Below, piece after piece: positions 22,128 to 32,588 of a stretch of DNA of 64,000 bases (its first letter is position 1; every line of letters begins with the position of its first letter). Position numbers and translations under genes: made by a program. The DNA lies in the NCBI GenBank assembly GCA_001051155.2, contig JYIP02000006.1, positions 2,418,001 to 2,482,000 of the forward strand, written 5' to 3'. A model generated the notes under the pieces. That model saw only the letters and a program-made list of their open reading frames with translations. It had not been told where the DNA came from and did not search any database. The stretch comes from Chrysoporthe austroafricana. Lineage: Eukaryota > Ascomycota > Sordariomycetes > Diaporthales > Cryphonectriaceae.

Positions 22128-22242
22128 ACGGACGTCTTTCCTGGGAGTTGGTGAGAATACTCATCACCTACCTGCATCCAGTCTCCCTCCAAGTCTACAC
22201 CTAGCCTTGAGCCTCTCGTACTACTATTACTCCTTCGTCAGT

Positions 22243-22991
22243 ATGAAGTCTTCCGTCATCATCGCCCTGGGCGCCGCCACGGCTGCTACGGCCCTCAGCG
22301 GCCAGGCTACCACTACTGTAAGCCCCTCCTTTCCTCAACATATGTCTCTCACGAACCATGCTTCACCTTAAACTTCACATCCCACCCCCGATGCTGCCTC
22401 CCTCGAAGCGTGCTCTCTTCTATCTAACACATCACGACGTAACCCCTATGATACCCCTCCCCTACACCCACCTCCCCTTACCTGCTTAGCCCAAGCAGGA
22501 CGTTCTGCTAACCTTTCTCCCTCCGACAGCGTTACTACGACGGCCAGGAAGGCGCCTGCGGCTGCGGCACGACCAGCGGGCCCTTCAGCTGGCAGACGGG
22601 GATCTCGACGGGCGTGTACACGGCGGCGGGCTCGCAGGCGCTCTTCGACGCGTCGGACGCGACGTGGTGCGGCGCGGGCTGCGGGCTGTGCTACAACCTG
22701 ACGTCGACGGGAGAGGCGCCCAGCGGGCAGGGCACGGGCGGCGCGGCGGGCGAGAGCATCATCGTGATGGTGACGAACCTGTGCCCCAACGACGGCAACG
22801 CCGTCTGGTGCCCCGTCGTCGGCGGCACCAACGAGTACGGCTACTCGTACCACTTCGACATCATGGCCTCCAGCTACTCCATGCCCGAGGTCATGGGCGA
22901 CAACCCCATCGTCAACTTCGAGCAGGTCACCTGCCCCAGCGCGGCGACCACGGACTGGGAGCAGTGCGTCTGCTACGACGAGTCGTCGTAG
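22243..22991 (+). CDS. GH45 endoglucanase, Cel45A/EGV type
   Basis: Exon 1 22243-22317 (signal peptide MKSSVIIALGAATAATALSG), a long 212-bp intron 22318-22529 with a CTAAC branch site, exon 2 22530-22991; 178 residues. The mature protein opens with RYYDGQEGACGCG, then the GVYTAAGSQALFD, WCGAGCGLCYNLTSTG, GGAAGESIIVMVTNLCPN and WCPVVGGTN..GYSYHFDIM blocks. This is the small double-psi beta-barrel GH45 (subfamily C, like Trichoderma EGV), which cuts beta-1,4-glucan. The two expected acidic residues are the Asp of YYDG and the Asp of YHFD. Ten or more cysteines fit several disulfides. No cellulose-binding module or linker is present, unlike full-length Trichoderma EGV, so it is a bare catalytic domain, secreted. 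Confidence 0.92.
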
Positions 22992-23506
22992 GCCGACGAG
23001 GTTTCGGTGCGGGACTGAAAAGCGGGATCGTTCGTTGTACATATTTTGAGGCTTGAATATACATATTGAAGGAAGCATAAGACGAAGCCGGTACGGTTGT
23101 GGTTGTCATGAGATCTGCTAAACTGTCCAGCTAAGACTCCCTCACCTCCACTTTCGTATATGATCCATCCTCTATGAATATCGTAGGCGAACGGCTTCTC
23201 TTCTCTCTTTCTCTCTCTTTTGGGACGACATGCCTATGCCATCCGGCGCTGTTTTTCTCCCTGTTTGCTGCTCACGCTGTGGGCGGTAGCTGCACGAGGG
23301 TCAACGGGACGGGCGGTCCTTCGGTAACACGAGTACTTGAGTGCCCGAAGATAAACCGAGACTTGCTTTAGGATCCAGAGACAGGTGGGTGGCGGCGCTC
23401 TATTAGAGGCACCACCGCAAGGCTGCCGGCATGAAGAAGTTCTCATTCGACAATATATTAATGATCTCCTCTGAATCCCTGCTTTCTGCTTTCCTGAGAG
23501 AGAGAC
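22992..23506. other. Convergent 3' spacer, GH45 and Gfo/Idh gene
   Basis: About 515 bp of 3'-untranslated and spacer sequence between two converging genes; moderately AT-rich with a CT-rich run (23202-23220). Nothing else supported. Confidence 0.5.
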
Positions 23507-25020
23507 CTAGATCAGCTTCCACTGACCGTCCTTGGACTCGATCCTCACCTCCCGGTTCTCATCGATACTCCTCCTGCCAGCCTCCAGGATCGCCGTCGTG
23601 GCGATGGTGTTCCTTAGCGTCGGCAGACCCTTGGCGTCCAGGTCCTTGGTGGTTAACGACTTCGAGTTCACCGCCCGGCATCCATCCACGAACTTCTCCA
23701 GCGAGACATATCTGGACGTGGCGTCAGCATTTGCGTTACATGCTGAGGAGGGCAGATCGGTTCGGTGAAAGAGAGAGAAGAAGAAGAAAAAACACTCACC
23801 CGTATCCCGTCTGGCCGTTAAAGTTGCCGTCCTCGTCGGGCGCATAGCGCATGTAGAAGGGGTTGTACCACACCAGCTGGCCCGCGGCGTCATCGGCGAC
23901 GTCGTAGCCGCGCTTGGCCTGGTCGATGCGGATCTCGCCGTTGGCGGCCAGGTAGTGGAAGTACTGGTTGGAGTGCACGCCGGCCTTCTGCGGGGCGGTC
24001 CACGAGGCGGTGTAGACGCCGGTGGCGTGCTTGCCGGGCTCGGAGGGCTTCTCCCAGTGGACGAGGAGGGAGATGGTGTCCTCGGTCTTCTCGTTGCAGC
24101 CGAGGCTGGTGGCGACGCCCTTGGAGGCGGAGGCGGAGACCTTGACGGGGACGTAGCCGAGCTGGGTGACCATGGACTCGCAGACGTCGATGTGGTGGGA
24201 GTTGAGGTAGTAGCTGATGTCGGAGTCGACGCCGGCCCAGGACTTGAAGGTCTCGAGCTGCGACTTGGGCTGGCTCATGTAGCTGTAGAAGTAGTTGAAG
24301 TCGCCCAGCTTCTGGGCGCGGAAGCGGGCGTCCGAGTAGGCCGGGTCGTAGCGCTTGTGGTGCTCGACGTACACGTACACGCCGTGGCGCTCGGCGGCCT
24401 CGATGAGGTTGACATGGTCCTCGAGGAGCTTCACGGCGGGCTTGGTGAGCAGGACGTGGATGCCGCGCTCGATGGCGTACAGGGCGATGGGGTAGTGCGT
24501 GGGGTCCGGCGTGAAGATGGTGATGGCGTCGCCCTTCTTCATGGCGTCAATGGCCTTCTTGTACGACTCGGGGTCGACGGTCTCGTTGTCCGGGTACGAG
24601 TCGAACGAGGTGTCCAGGTTGTTGTAGGCCTGGGTGATGTTCTTGTGGAGGTGCTCGCCTTGTGACAGCTGCGTCTCAGCGGGGGGCCCACGTCCTCTCT
24701 CTCTCTTTTTCACACACATTCTCTCTCATGGCGCCGTCGGCCGGCGCCGGGGCGGAGGAGACTTACGGATGGCTGGGAACTTCTTGCCGTTGACGCCGAC
24801 CATGCCCAGCTTCCCGACCTTGCCTCGCCGGCGCATGTCGAACAGTGACAGGCCGACCACCCCGACCTTCTTATCTGACCCGGAGGCACCACCGCCGACA
24901 AAGCCGGTGGTGTACTCACCGGTACCGACCTGCCGACCAGCGTCAGAGAGGGGTTTTCTATGCAGGGTGGTATTCTTCCCGTGCCGGGCGACTCACCATC
25001 AACACATTGAGAGGCTCCAT
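23507..25020 (-). CDS. Gfo/Idh/MocA-family NAD(P)-dependent oxidoreductase
   Basis: Four exons: 25020-24997 (MEPLNVLM), 24929-24767, 24658-23800 and 23711-23507; introns of 67, 108 and 88 bp; 416 residues. The dinucleotide-binding loop follows the first splice, [14 protein letters not shown]. The usual EKP lysine motif appears as LLTKPAVKL, and the substrate-side motif as [13 protein letters not shown]. These enzymes reduce or oxidise sugars, inositols and uronic acids with NAD(P). The protein resembles fungal sequences annotated as D-galacturonate-reductase-like, but substrate cannot be told from sequence. The first exon of 8 codons is small yet restores a standard beta-strand start before the Rossmann glycines. 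An ACG microsatellite lies just upstream of the ATG. The next gene right is an aldolase, hinting at sugar-acid metabolism. Confidence 0.88.
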
Positions 25021-25053
25021 GGTTTACTGCGCTCAGAGGTGGGGGCGAACAGA

Positions 25054-25054
<1 letters not shown>

Positions 25055-25106
<52 letters not shown>

Positions 25107-25110
25107 CGAC
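25055..25110. repeat. GAC trinucleotide microsatellite in 5' leader
   Basis: About 17 near-perfect ACG/GAC units with three single interruptions, beginning ~35 bp upstream of the oxidoreductase start codon and so probably transcribed in its 5' leader. Confidence 0.9.
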
Positions 25111-25338
25111 ACAGGGGCGTGACCGTGTCAGTGTCAGGTGGGCAGGCGAGAGATGAGCTCGGCTGTGGCATACGAGGAGGAGGAGGCGCTGCAGAGGCTC
25201 AACAGCTCACTCTTGTAGTCCAGCCGCCCTCACGAGGGACTTACGTAGTAGTTGACATCGGAGAAATTGAGGAGGGGTATGGAGGGGTATGGACTGAAGC
25301 TATTCGCCAATTCCACCAGCGGGTGGAGCATGCACGGG

Positions 25339-25359
25339 GTACCTAGCGTGCCTAGGTAC
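25339..25359. repeat. GTACCTAG perfect hairpin motif
   Basis: GTACCTAG-CGTGC-CTAGGTAC: 8-bp perfect arms with a 5-nt loop. Surrounded by further GTAC-rich words (TACATGCGTACTGAGTAGCA, GTAGTACCATAGTA). Similar GTAC-rich clusters recur in gene-free stretches near 41990-42130, 45503-45545 and 53510-53532. Confidence 0.75.
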
Positions 25360-27672
25360 ATGCGTACTGAGTAGCACTGTAGTACCATAGTAGCTGCGCT
25401 CGCACCGGGATCACCACCGCTGCCAGCAGCACACAGGCGCTGGAAGGTGCTGAAGCTCGCCTACAGGCCATGCTGCCGGTACTGGGTACAGTGGTGACAT
25501 CTATCAGAGTTCAGCACCTAGTATTCGACCTATCTATCTACCTTTCCAGCTACCTATACTACCTCCTCCTCCCAACCAGCGCCTGCCTACCTGCAGACGC
25601 CGAGCAGTCTCATCATTACAATCACACCCTCCCCCTCCACGCCACACACACAATCCTGGGGAAATACCTCGTTCCTCGCCGTGGAAGAAATGCTGCCGAG
25701 GATCGGGCCCTGTTCCCTGGTCTGGCCAGATCCACTCACTACGTACCAGAGTATGTATCGTGACGGCAGCCGGACGGCAGCCGGAAATCACCACTGAGCT
25801 CCTCTGAAAAGCTGCTGACGCTCTGGGGATAGATGCCTCTCGCCTACAGGTGGCTGTCTGCGTCCACCTCATTACCAGTCTGTAACAAACACAGAACCAA
25901 AAAAAAAAGGAGAGAGAGGCACGTTACAGTGAAAAGAAAAAAGTCCCATGTCGGCAGCTATGTCACGATGTTGACGGTCAGGATGCGGTGGGGCCCCCCG
26001 CTGCTGGCTGCCCGCCATGCCCCGCCCCCACGTCTCAGCGCCCCGCGAAGAGCCCAAGACATGGGCAAGGGCTGGCTGGGTCTTGTCTGCAGGCTGCTAT
26101 TTGAACTGGGGGCTTCTCCAGCCGACGGCCGGTGTCCTTCCCTCAGCAGCAGCAGTGACAGCAACGCTCGCAGCGGGCGTCTGGCGAAGATGCGTATGCG
26201 TATGTCCATGGCGCTGTAAAGGCCACGCATAGACCACCAGACAGGCCTAGGCCTGCTGGATCCAGCGCGAGGCCTGCCCTCCATCGTCCATAACTCATGC
26301 CGCCTCGACATGACATCTACTTTCGGCCGCGTCTGATTGGTGGAAGATCCATCCCCGCCAGTCTTCCGTCCACTCGACGCCGTCTCTTCGACGACCTTTC
26401 GACTCTCGTGGGCCCTCAGCATGGACTGTTTCCACCCGCCCACGGCCGTCCAGACCGTCGTGTCGAGGGAGTTACTGCGCGAGCCTGCCCAGAGTCACTC
26501 GGCGGAGAAATGAGGCCCGTGAGAAGGGCGCCTCCGCCACCGTCGACTCGCCACGGCCTGGCCTGGCCTGGCCTGGCCGGAGCGGTCTCGCGCCCGGCTG
26601 TCGATCATCTCGTGACGGCGTGCGGATAACGGGGTACATTCGCAGCGTACGCCACCGCCTGCCCCTCCCGTCCCTGGGCCTGGCCTCGTCCCCCGCCTTA
26701 TTGCCGCCGTGTCATGCTCGTATGGGTCCCTGGCTCCACCTCGTCACGCCTCGGGGGAGGGGCGCCCTCTGCTGCTGAGTAGCATTATCCACAGGGCAAC
26801 ACGGACCGCCTCAGGATCAAAAGCAGACTGCACGAGACCGGAGGGCTGCAAGCCCTCCGGACCCGAGGGGACGTTCAGCCTGTCAGCCTCAACGTCTCTT
26901 GGGGGGCCCAATCAGCGCCGCGCCGTGCTGGGAGGTGTGTCTCGGCAGATCTGGGCATCGGGGGCTGAGCGGACAAATTAAAAAATTCCTCCATCTTGCT
27001 GGATGGGCATCTCATGACCCGCGAGCAGCCTGGGACCTCCAATGGGCATGTTCCCAACCTCGTTTCCCATCCGTCGTGCAGCCCGATCCTATCTCGCCTG
27101 CAGTACCGGGTCACCGGATCCCCTGGCCTTGCTCTGACGTCTGCCATCGCATCCCGGCACCCCTCTGCCACCAGCCGACCCGGCGGGCTTGATCGAGTAA
27201 TCGTCGCCGATATGCCCTCACGCCCTCGCCCCCGGGGAGGATCAGGAGATCCCAGGGGCGGGCCAGGCAACACGGATCTGGCTGCGCGCAGGACCCTGCG
27301 GTCGTCGACATGGACAGCCTGCAGGCTGTCCTGTCCTGCTCCGGAGCGAGGGCCGGCGACACCCCACGCCCCCCCCCCAGGCTGAGCGTCCGTCCGTGTC
27401 TTCTCAGATCCTTCGACAGGCTTCTCTCATCCCTGCTACCCGTCCGTGGTCAGTCTCTCGCTCGGAAGCTAGTAGTAGGCACCCTCAGGCGTGGCACGTG
27501 TGGTAACCTGATGTGGCTCGCTCCCTGCCTCGGGCCAATGTCCTCACGATCACCCACTCCAAGTGAGACGTCAAAGTACCTCCTGGCCCCGCTACCGGTC
27601 CGACAATAACTCTTAGCTCATGGAAAAAGGCATCTAACGTGCCCGCCGAGGGGATATGCCCTCCCGGTCACG

Positions 27673-27679
27673 TATATAA
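27673..27679 (+). promoter_or_regulatory. TATA box of aldolase gene
   Basis: TATATAA within CACGTATATAACGGGG, about 160 bp upstream of the aldolase ATG, followed by a pyrimidine-rich leader typical of strongly expressed fungal genes. Confidence 0.6.
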
Positions 27680-27837
27680 CGGGGCGCCTGTGCCTCCGCG
27701 TCTCTTCATCATCCTCCCTCTCCCCCCCTTTCGAGGTCTCAACTCCGACACCCTCGCTCCCGCGCCCGCTGCTGTCGTCACGACTGCCAGCCTCCCCCCT
27801 CCCACCATCCAAACCTCCTCCCTCCCCCACCGCCACT

Positions 27838-28809
27838 ATGGCTATCCCCAACGGCCACACGGCCCCCCGCCGAGCGATGCCCTGCGGCATCTACGCCCCG
27901 ACCATGACCTTCTTCGACCCGGACACCGAGGAGCTCGACATCCCCACCATCAAGAAACACGCGGCCAGGCTCGCGCGGGACGGCCTGGCGGGGCTCGTGG
28001 TGATGGGCTCCAACGGCGAGGCGGCGCACTGCACGCGCGAAGAGAAGCTCGCCGTGACGACCGCCACCCGCGAGGCGCTCGACGAGGCCGGCTTCAAGGA
28101 CACGCCCATCATCGTGGGCGCGACCGAGGGCTCGGTCAAGGGCACCGTCGAGCTGTGCAGGCTGTCGCAGGGGGCCGGCGGCGACTACGTGCTGCTGCTG
28201 CCGCCGTCCTACTTCCGCGGCCTGATGGACGAGGAGGCCGTCTACGGCTACTTCACCGCCGTGGCGGACGAGTCGCCGCTCCCGCTCGTCCTGTACAACT
28301 ACCCCGGCGCGGTCGCGGGCATCGACATGGACTCGGACCTGCTGATCCGGCTGGCGGCGCACCCCAACATCGTGGGCACCAAGTTCACGTGCGGCAACAC
28401 GGGCAAGCTGACGCGCGTGGCGCTGGCCGCGCGCGCCAAGACGCCCTGGGCCGAGGGGAGCGGCTACATGGCCTTCGGCGGCATCTGCGACTTCACCACG
28501 CAGACGCTCGTCAGCGGCGGCAGCGGCATCATCGCGGGCGGCGCCAACGTCATGCCCAAGGTCTGCGTGCGCGTCTGGGACCTGTACGCCGCCGGCAAGC
28601 GCGACGAGGCCGAGGCCCTGCAGAAGGTTCTCAGCAAGTGCGACTGGGTCCTCACCAAGGCCGCCGTCCCCGGCACCAAGCAGGCCATTCAGAGCTACTT
28701 CGGCTACGGCGGCTGGGGCCGCCGGCCGCTGCCGCGGCTGAGCGAGGCGCGCGTGCAGGCCATCACCGACGGGATCAAGGAGGTCATGGACATCGAGAAG
28801 TCGCTGTGA
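27838..28809 (+). CDS. DHDPS/KDG-aldolase family lyase
   Basis: Intronless, 323 residues, start in a good context (CCGCCACTATGGCT). Class I aldolase of the DapA superfamily: GSNGEAAH (residues 58-64, the phosphate/carboxylate-binding loop), YNYPG (153-157, catalytic Tyr) and the Schiff-base Lys182 in VGTKFTCGN. The family makes or breaks C-C bonds with pyruvate; fungal members include the 2-keto-3-deoxy-galactonate aldolase of pectin breakdown, 4-hydroxy-2-oxoglutarate aldolase and several uncharacterised paralogues. The family diagnostic parts are intact, so it should be active; exact substrate is not known. Divergent to a Gfo/Idh oxidoreductase 2.8 kb away, a combination seen in sugar-acid pathways. 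Codon use is strongly C/G-ending, consistent with high expression. Confidence 0.9.
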   Translation: MAIPNGHTAPRRAMPCGIYAPTMTFFDPDTEELDIPTIKKHAARLARDGLAGLVVMGSNGEAAHCTREEKLAVTTATREALDEAGFKDTPIIVGATEGSVKGTVELCRLSQGAGGDYVLLLPPSYFRGLMDEEAVYGYFTAVADESPLPLVLYNYPGAVAGIDMDSDLLIRLAAHPNIVGTKFTCGNTGKLTRVALAARAKTPWAEGSGYMAFGGICDFTTQTLVSGGSGIIAGGANVMPKVCVRVWDLYAAGKRDEAEALQKVLSKCDWVLTKAAVPGTKQAIQSYFGYGGWGRRPLPRLSEARVQAITDGIKEVMDIEKSL

Positions 28810-29601
28810 GGGAAGGGGGTCCGGCCGCCGCCCGTGTGCCCTGCCGGCGCCCGGGGTGCTGAGGGCGGCGGCTCCCCTGTGCCCTTAAGGTTGAGATCCG
28901 GCCGGGCTCGCGGGTGTCGACGGATAGGCGCGCGCGCCATCCATCCACGGCTGATCTAGGAGACGTACTGCTGCAGCAGGGGATGAGGCCCCTCGGCGCC
29001 TGCGCGCACATCTTGTTTCTTCTTCTCTCTCTTTCTCATATTCAAACGCAGATAGAGTAGGGGGTTTTAATGGATGTACATAGACGAGTCGAGACAAAGA
29101 GACTGCCTTCTGACCGTGAGGGGAAAGATAGAAAACAATGCCGCCCGCTCACTTCATGCGCTGCCCTGGTAGTCCGACGCGGTCTACGTGTGCAAGGGCC
29201 ATGAGAGGTGCCGCCGCCCTTTCTGCCATGCCGGAGGACGGTGCCTCGGTGGCGTCACGCGCGGGTGATGCGCCGAGAGGAGAAAGGGAAATGATGACTG
29301 CATACATACATATACATGGAGTCCGGGCCTGTCACATGGTCACAAGGTGAAATCGATGTTGGCAGGGTCGCGAGTCTGCGGATCCAGCCTCGGATAGGGA
29401 CGGACCGCTGAGCAGCTGGCCTCGTCCCGAGCCGCCCCGTAAGCCAGATAGATCCCTATCGACCGCAGCTGGACGAACACACGGTCTGTCTGCGCCCCGC
29501 CGCGGGCCTGGCGGCTCCCCGCCCGAGCCACCAGCTCTCGCCTCCTGTCCTTCCGGACGGGAAGCGCCCCTCCCCCCCCTCCTGGTTCGCCCCAGCCCGG
29601 C
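28810..29601. other. Convergent 3' spacer, aldolase and FAD oxidoreductase
   Basis: About 790 bp between converging genes: aldolase 3' untranslated region, a TC-rich run near 29015-29035, then AT/GC-mixed spacer. No supported frame. Confidence 0.5.
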
Positions 29602-31330
29602 TCACACCTTGAACTTGGCTGGGTGCAGGACGTCGATATCCGCAGCCCTCGCGGCGCCGTCAAGGACCCACTGGGCTATCAGGTAGCCGGTGGCGGGGCC
29701 GTTCTGGATGCCCCAGCAGGTGTGGCCGGCGGCGACCCACACGCCGGGCGTCGAGGTCGGCCCCACGAGCGGGCCGCGCTCGGTGCCGAAGCGCACGTGC
29801 TGCGGGAGGTAGCAGGCCTGGCGGGCGCGGACGGGCGCGGCGGCCAGGGCGGGCGAGATGGTGCCGAGGTAGGCCGCCAGGTCGTCGCACTGCGCCTCGT
29901 CGGCCTGCACCTGGTCCGCGGTCTCGGGGAGCGGGACCGTCTTGTCGGGCTCGCCTGGAGGGGATGTGTTAGCCGGTGGAGCTTGGGTTCGAGGAGGGAC
30001 AGAGACAGAGGGAGAGGGAGAGGGAGAGAGAAAGAGAGACCAAAGGGAGGAGGGAGAGACAAGAGGCCTGCGGACGTACCACAGGCGTAGACCTCGCCGA
30101 ACGGCCGCGCGTACACCTCCGGGTCCACGTTCCCCCTGTGCCTCCGCCGCTGGCCGGCCCTCGCCCTGTGCTCGGGCACGTAGTCGGGCGGCAGCTGGAT
30201 GTCGGTGAAGACGGCGTAGGGAGAGACGTCGGCCTCGTAGACGACGCTGTGGGCGCGCAGGCCCTCGATCTTGCTCCGCGGCAGCAGGCGGCCCGTCCAG
30301 GGCCCCGCGGCGACGATCACGTCCGTCACGCCGTCGAGCGTCTTGGTGGTGGGAGCGGCGCCGCCACTGCCGCCGCCGGCGCCGCTGCGGTCCTCGTATT
30401 CGACGCTCAGGGGGCCGGGGGCTGAGGCCGAGGCCGAGGCCGAGGCCGAGACGGAGGCCGAGATTCCGGTGCACCTGGCCCCGAGCCGGACGTCGACGCC
30501 GGCGGCGCGGGCGAGCTCGGCGATGGCGGTGGTGAAGTGGAAGGGGTGCACCTGGGCGGTCTCGGTGAAGCCACGGCGGCCCATCTCCTCGTAGTGGCGG
30601 ACGAGCCGCGGGTCGATCCAGTCGAGGTCGGGCGGCAGGGCCGAGCCGGCGAGGAGCGACGCGGCGGCCGGGTCTTGCTTGGGCAGCCGCTCCCACTCCT
30701 TCTCCGCCGCGGCCGGCGGCCGCGCCCCGCCCTCCTCCTCCTCCTTCCCTGCTGCTGCACCGCCGGCATGCCCGTTGGCCTCCAGGGCCGTGCCCTCCTC
30801 CGGCCGCGAGGCGGGCGGCGGGGGAGCAGGGGCCCGCGCGCCCAGGTCGGCGGGCGTCACGACGGCGCTCACGGTGCCGCACTTCAGGCGGCGGTAGCCC
30901 CAGCGCTGGGCGCCGCCGTGCTCCTCGGCCAGCTCCCTGTGGAGGCGGTAGGACAGCGGGACGAGGCACTCCGGGTAGGCCCACAGGGCCAGCAGGCCGC
31001 CCGCCTTTCCGGAGGCGCCCGCGGCGATGGAGCTGGCCTCGAGGAGGGTGATGGTGTGGCGGGCGGGGTCGAACCTGGGGTGGCGGGTCAGGTAGTAGGC
31101 GGTCGTCGAGCCGATGATGCCACCGCCTGGGATTGTTGGTACGGGTCAGCGATGGCTGTGAGGTCTACAGATCAAGCAGGATGGGAGGGGGGGTGGAGTG
31201 GTGGTGAGGCCTGATGAGGCTCCATGTCATGTGATGCTGGGAGGCGTGTGTGGTGGTGCCACCTCTGGTCATGGCTGGGACAGTGAGACGCACCTACGAT
31301 GACTATGTTCTTCCTCTGGGGGCCCTCCAT
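29602..31330 (-). CDS. FAD-dependent oxidoreductase, Tda3/DAO-like
   Basis: Three exons: 31330-31294, 31126-30080 and 29954-29602; introns 167 and 125 bp; 478 residues. Joining exons 1 and 2 restores the FAD-binding start NIVIVGGGIIGSTTAYYL; SIAAGASGKAGGLLA follows. The segment VYEADVSPYAVFTDIQLPPDY and the C-terminal GVWVAAGHTCWGIQNGPATGYLIA complete the D-amino-acid-oxidase-like fold. Closest family I recognise is the fungal Tda3-type putative oxidoreductase, linked in yeast to endosomal traffic; the chemistry is unknown. Two low-complexity inserts are odd: a Gly/Ala/Glu-rich stretch around residues 85-125 and a Ser-Ala repeat (SASASASAS) encoded by GAGGCC repeats at 30421-30460. The second intron is a purine-rich GAGAGGG tract. 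Confidence 0.85.
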
Positions 31331-31681
31331 GCCCAGCCTCAGGCTTGAATCTCGACGAGAAGCCTACCCGTATAGCAGTAAGCCCTGGGGGAGGGGGGGT
31401 TGAGGTGGGTCTAGATTGCCAGAGGTGATGGATGATAAGAGGGATGGTTTGTTAGTGATCCAGCAACAGCAGCAGCAACAACAACAAACAAACAACAACA
31501 ATATGCGAAGGAATGTGAGAGCGGCTAGCGATGGGAAGGGCTCGTCAGCCCTGCCAGGAGAGCCCGAGCAGCATACGTGCCATGTCGTCGAGAGATAGAG
31601 ATGAGAGGCCGTCTTCCAGCTGCAACAATGTTATTGCTGTGCCTTGGTGCATCAGCCGTCAACGTGAGCGAGCGCGTGGTT

Positions 31682-31683
31682 GG

Positions 31684-31758
<75 letters not shown>
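31682..31758. repeat. GGCA tetranucleotide microsatellite
   Basis: About 19 perfect GGCA units. Long perfect run, therefore likely length-variable between strains; lies in the divergent spacer. Confidence 0.95.
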
Positions 31759-32588
31759 TGGCAGGTCACGACGAGGGGCAGTGGGACGATTCCTTATCAG
31801 CTTATCAGCGAAGCTACCCCGCCACCGCGACGAGAACCCCTCGCCCCCCACCAGTTTACTACCCCAGCGGGCCTCAGCGAGGGATTCATCCCCCGGCGAA
31901 GAGCCCCCAAGTGAATATTCCTCAGTGAGTATCCCCCCTGTGAGCTACCCCTCCCAGGCCTCTCAGGGCCTCTCCGCCCGGCCGAGTACTGAGTATCATC
32001 ATCCCTGACTCAGGCCTTTTTCTATGACGGTTGGTAGCGAGCCGCCAGGACGTAAGAGATAGCCTTTGCCAGGGGTCTCCCCAGTGCGCCCTCCATCACC
32101 CGTCACCCCTCACCGTCGTCCTCGTCGTCCTCGTCGTCCTCGTCGTCCTCGTCGTTGTATCTCGGTAATAACACGGGACAGCCAGCTCACGATGCCATCT
32201 TGGCCCGAGGGCGATGGATGCGCTGCTGGCGGGACTAGATGAAGCTCACTTCACTCACTTATCATATCATGAGACAGAAAGCCGGGACCGGTCGTGCCGT
32301 GGCGTCCGCAGGAACCCGCCCTGGCGACTGGGCATGTGTCATGGCATGCATGGTAACATACTTACAACTTAGCCTGCTGCAGGCGACGCCCCATAAAATT
32401 CCCACCCGCGAGCCGAGGCTCGACAGGCAGACAAGGTACGCAGGCAAAGCTACCAACCATACCAGCAGCACGTCAGCAAAGCATATCAGCAGCAAGCATA
32501 GGCAGAGAGAGAGAGAGAGAGGCTGGGGCACTGACTGCGCGGCGGGCTGGACGCCGGGACGACGACGACAGCAACAACAAGCAACAGG

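Larger units (their letters stand above)
19506..22242. other. Divergent spacer, NOP16 and GH45 gene
   Basis: 2.7 kb without a supported gene. The side next to NOP16 is its promoter; the side next to GH45 carries the degenerate tandem duplication 21230-21495 and a TATA-like site at 22122. Short open frames around 20.2-20.7 kb show no recognisable domain. Confidence 0.5.
25021..27837. other. Divergent control region, oxidoreductase and aldolase genes
   Basis: 2.8 kb between divergent start codons, without a supported gene. Contains the ACG/GAC microsatellite at about 25055-25110, tandem GGAGGGGTATG copies near 25268-25290, the GTACCTAG hairpin at 25339-25359 and a (GGCCT)n run at 26556-26578. 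The aldolase side has a TATA box at 27673. The size suggests separate promoters, though a shared control region is possible. Confidence 0.5.

Noticed and set aside
27639..28862. 407-codon frame overlapping the aldolase in another phase
   Set aside because: Out-of-frame shadow; translation is Arg/His/Gly-rich and the aldolase frame carries all catalytic motifs.
31682..31758. CRISPR-like array
   Set aside because: Simple tetranucleotide slippage repeat, no spacers; eukaryotic context.
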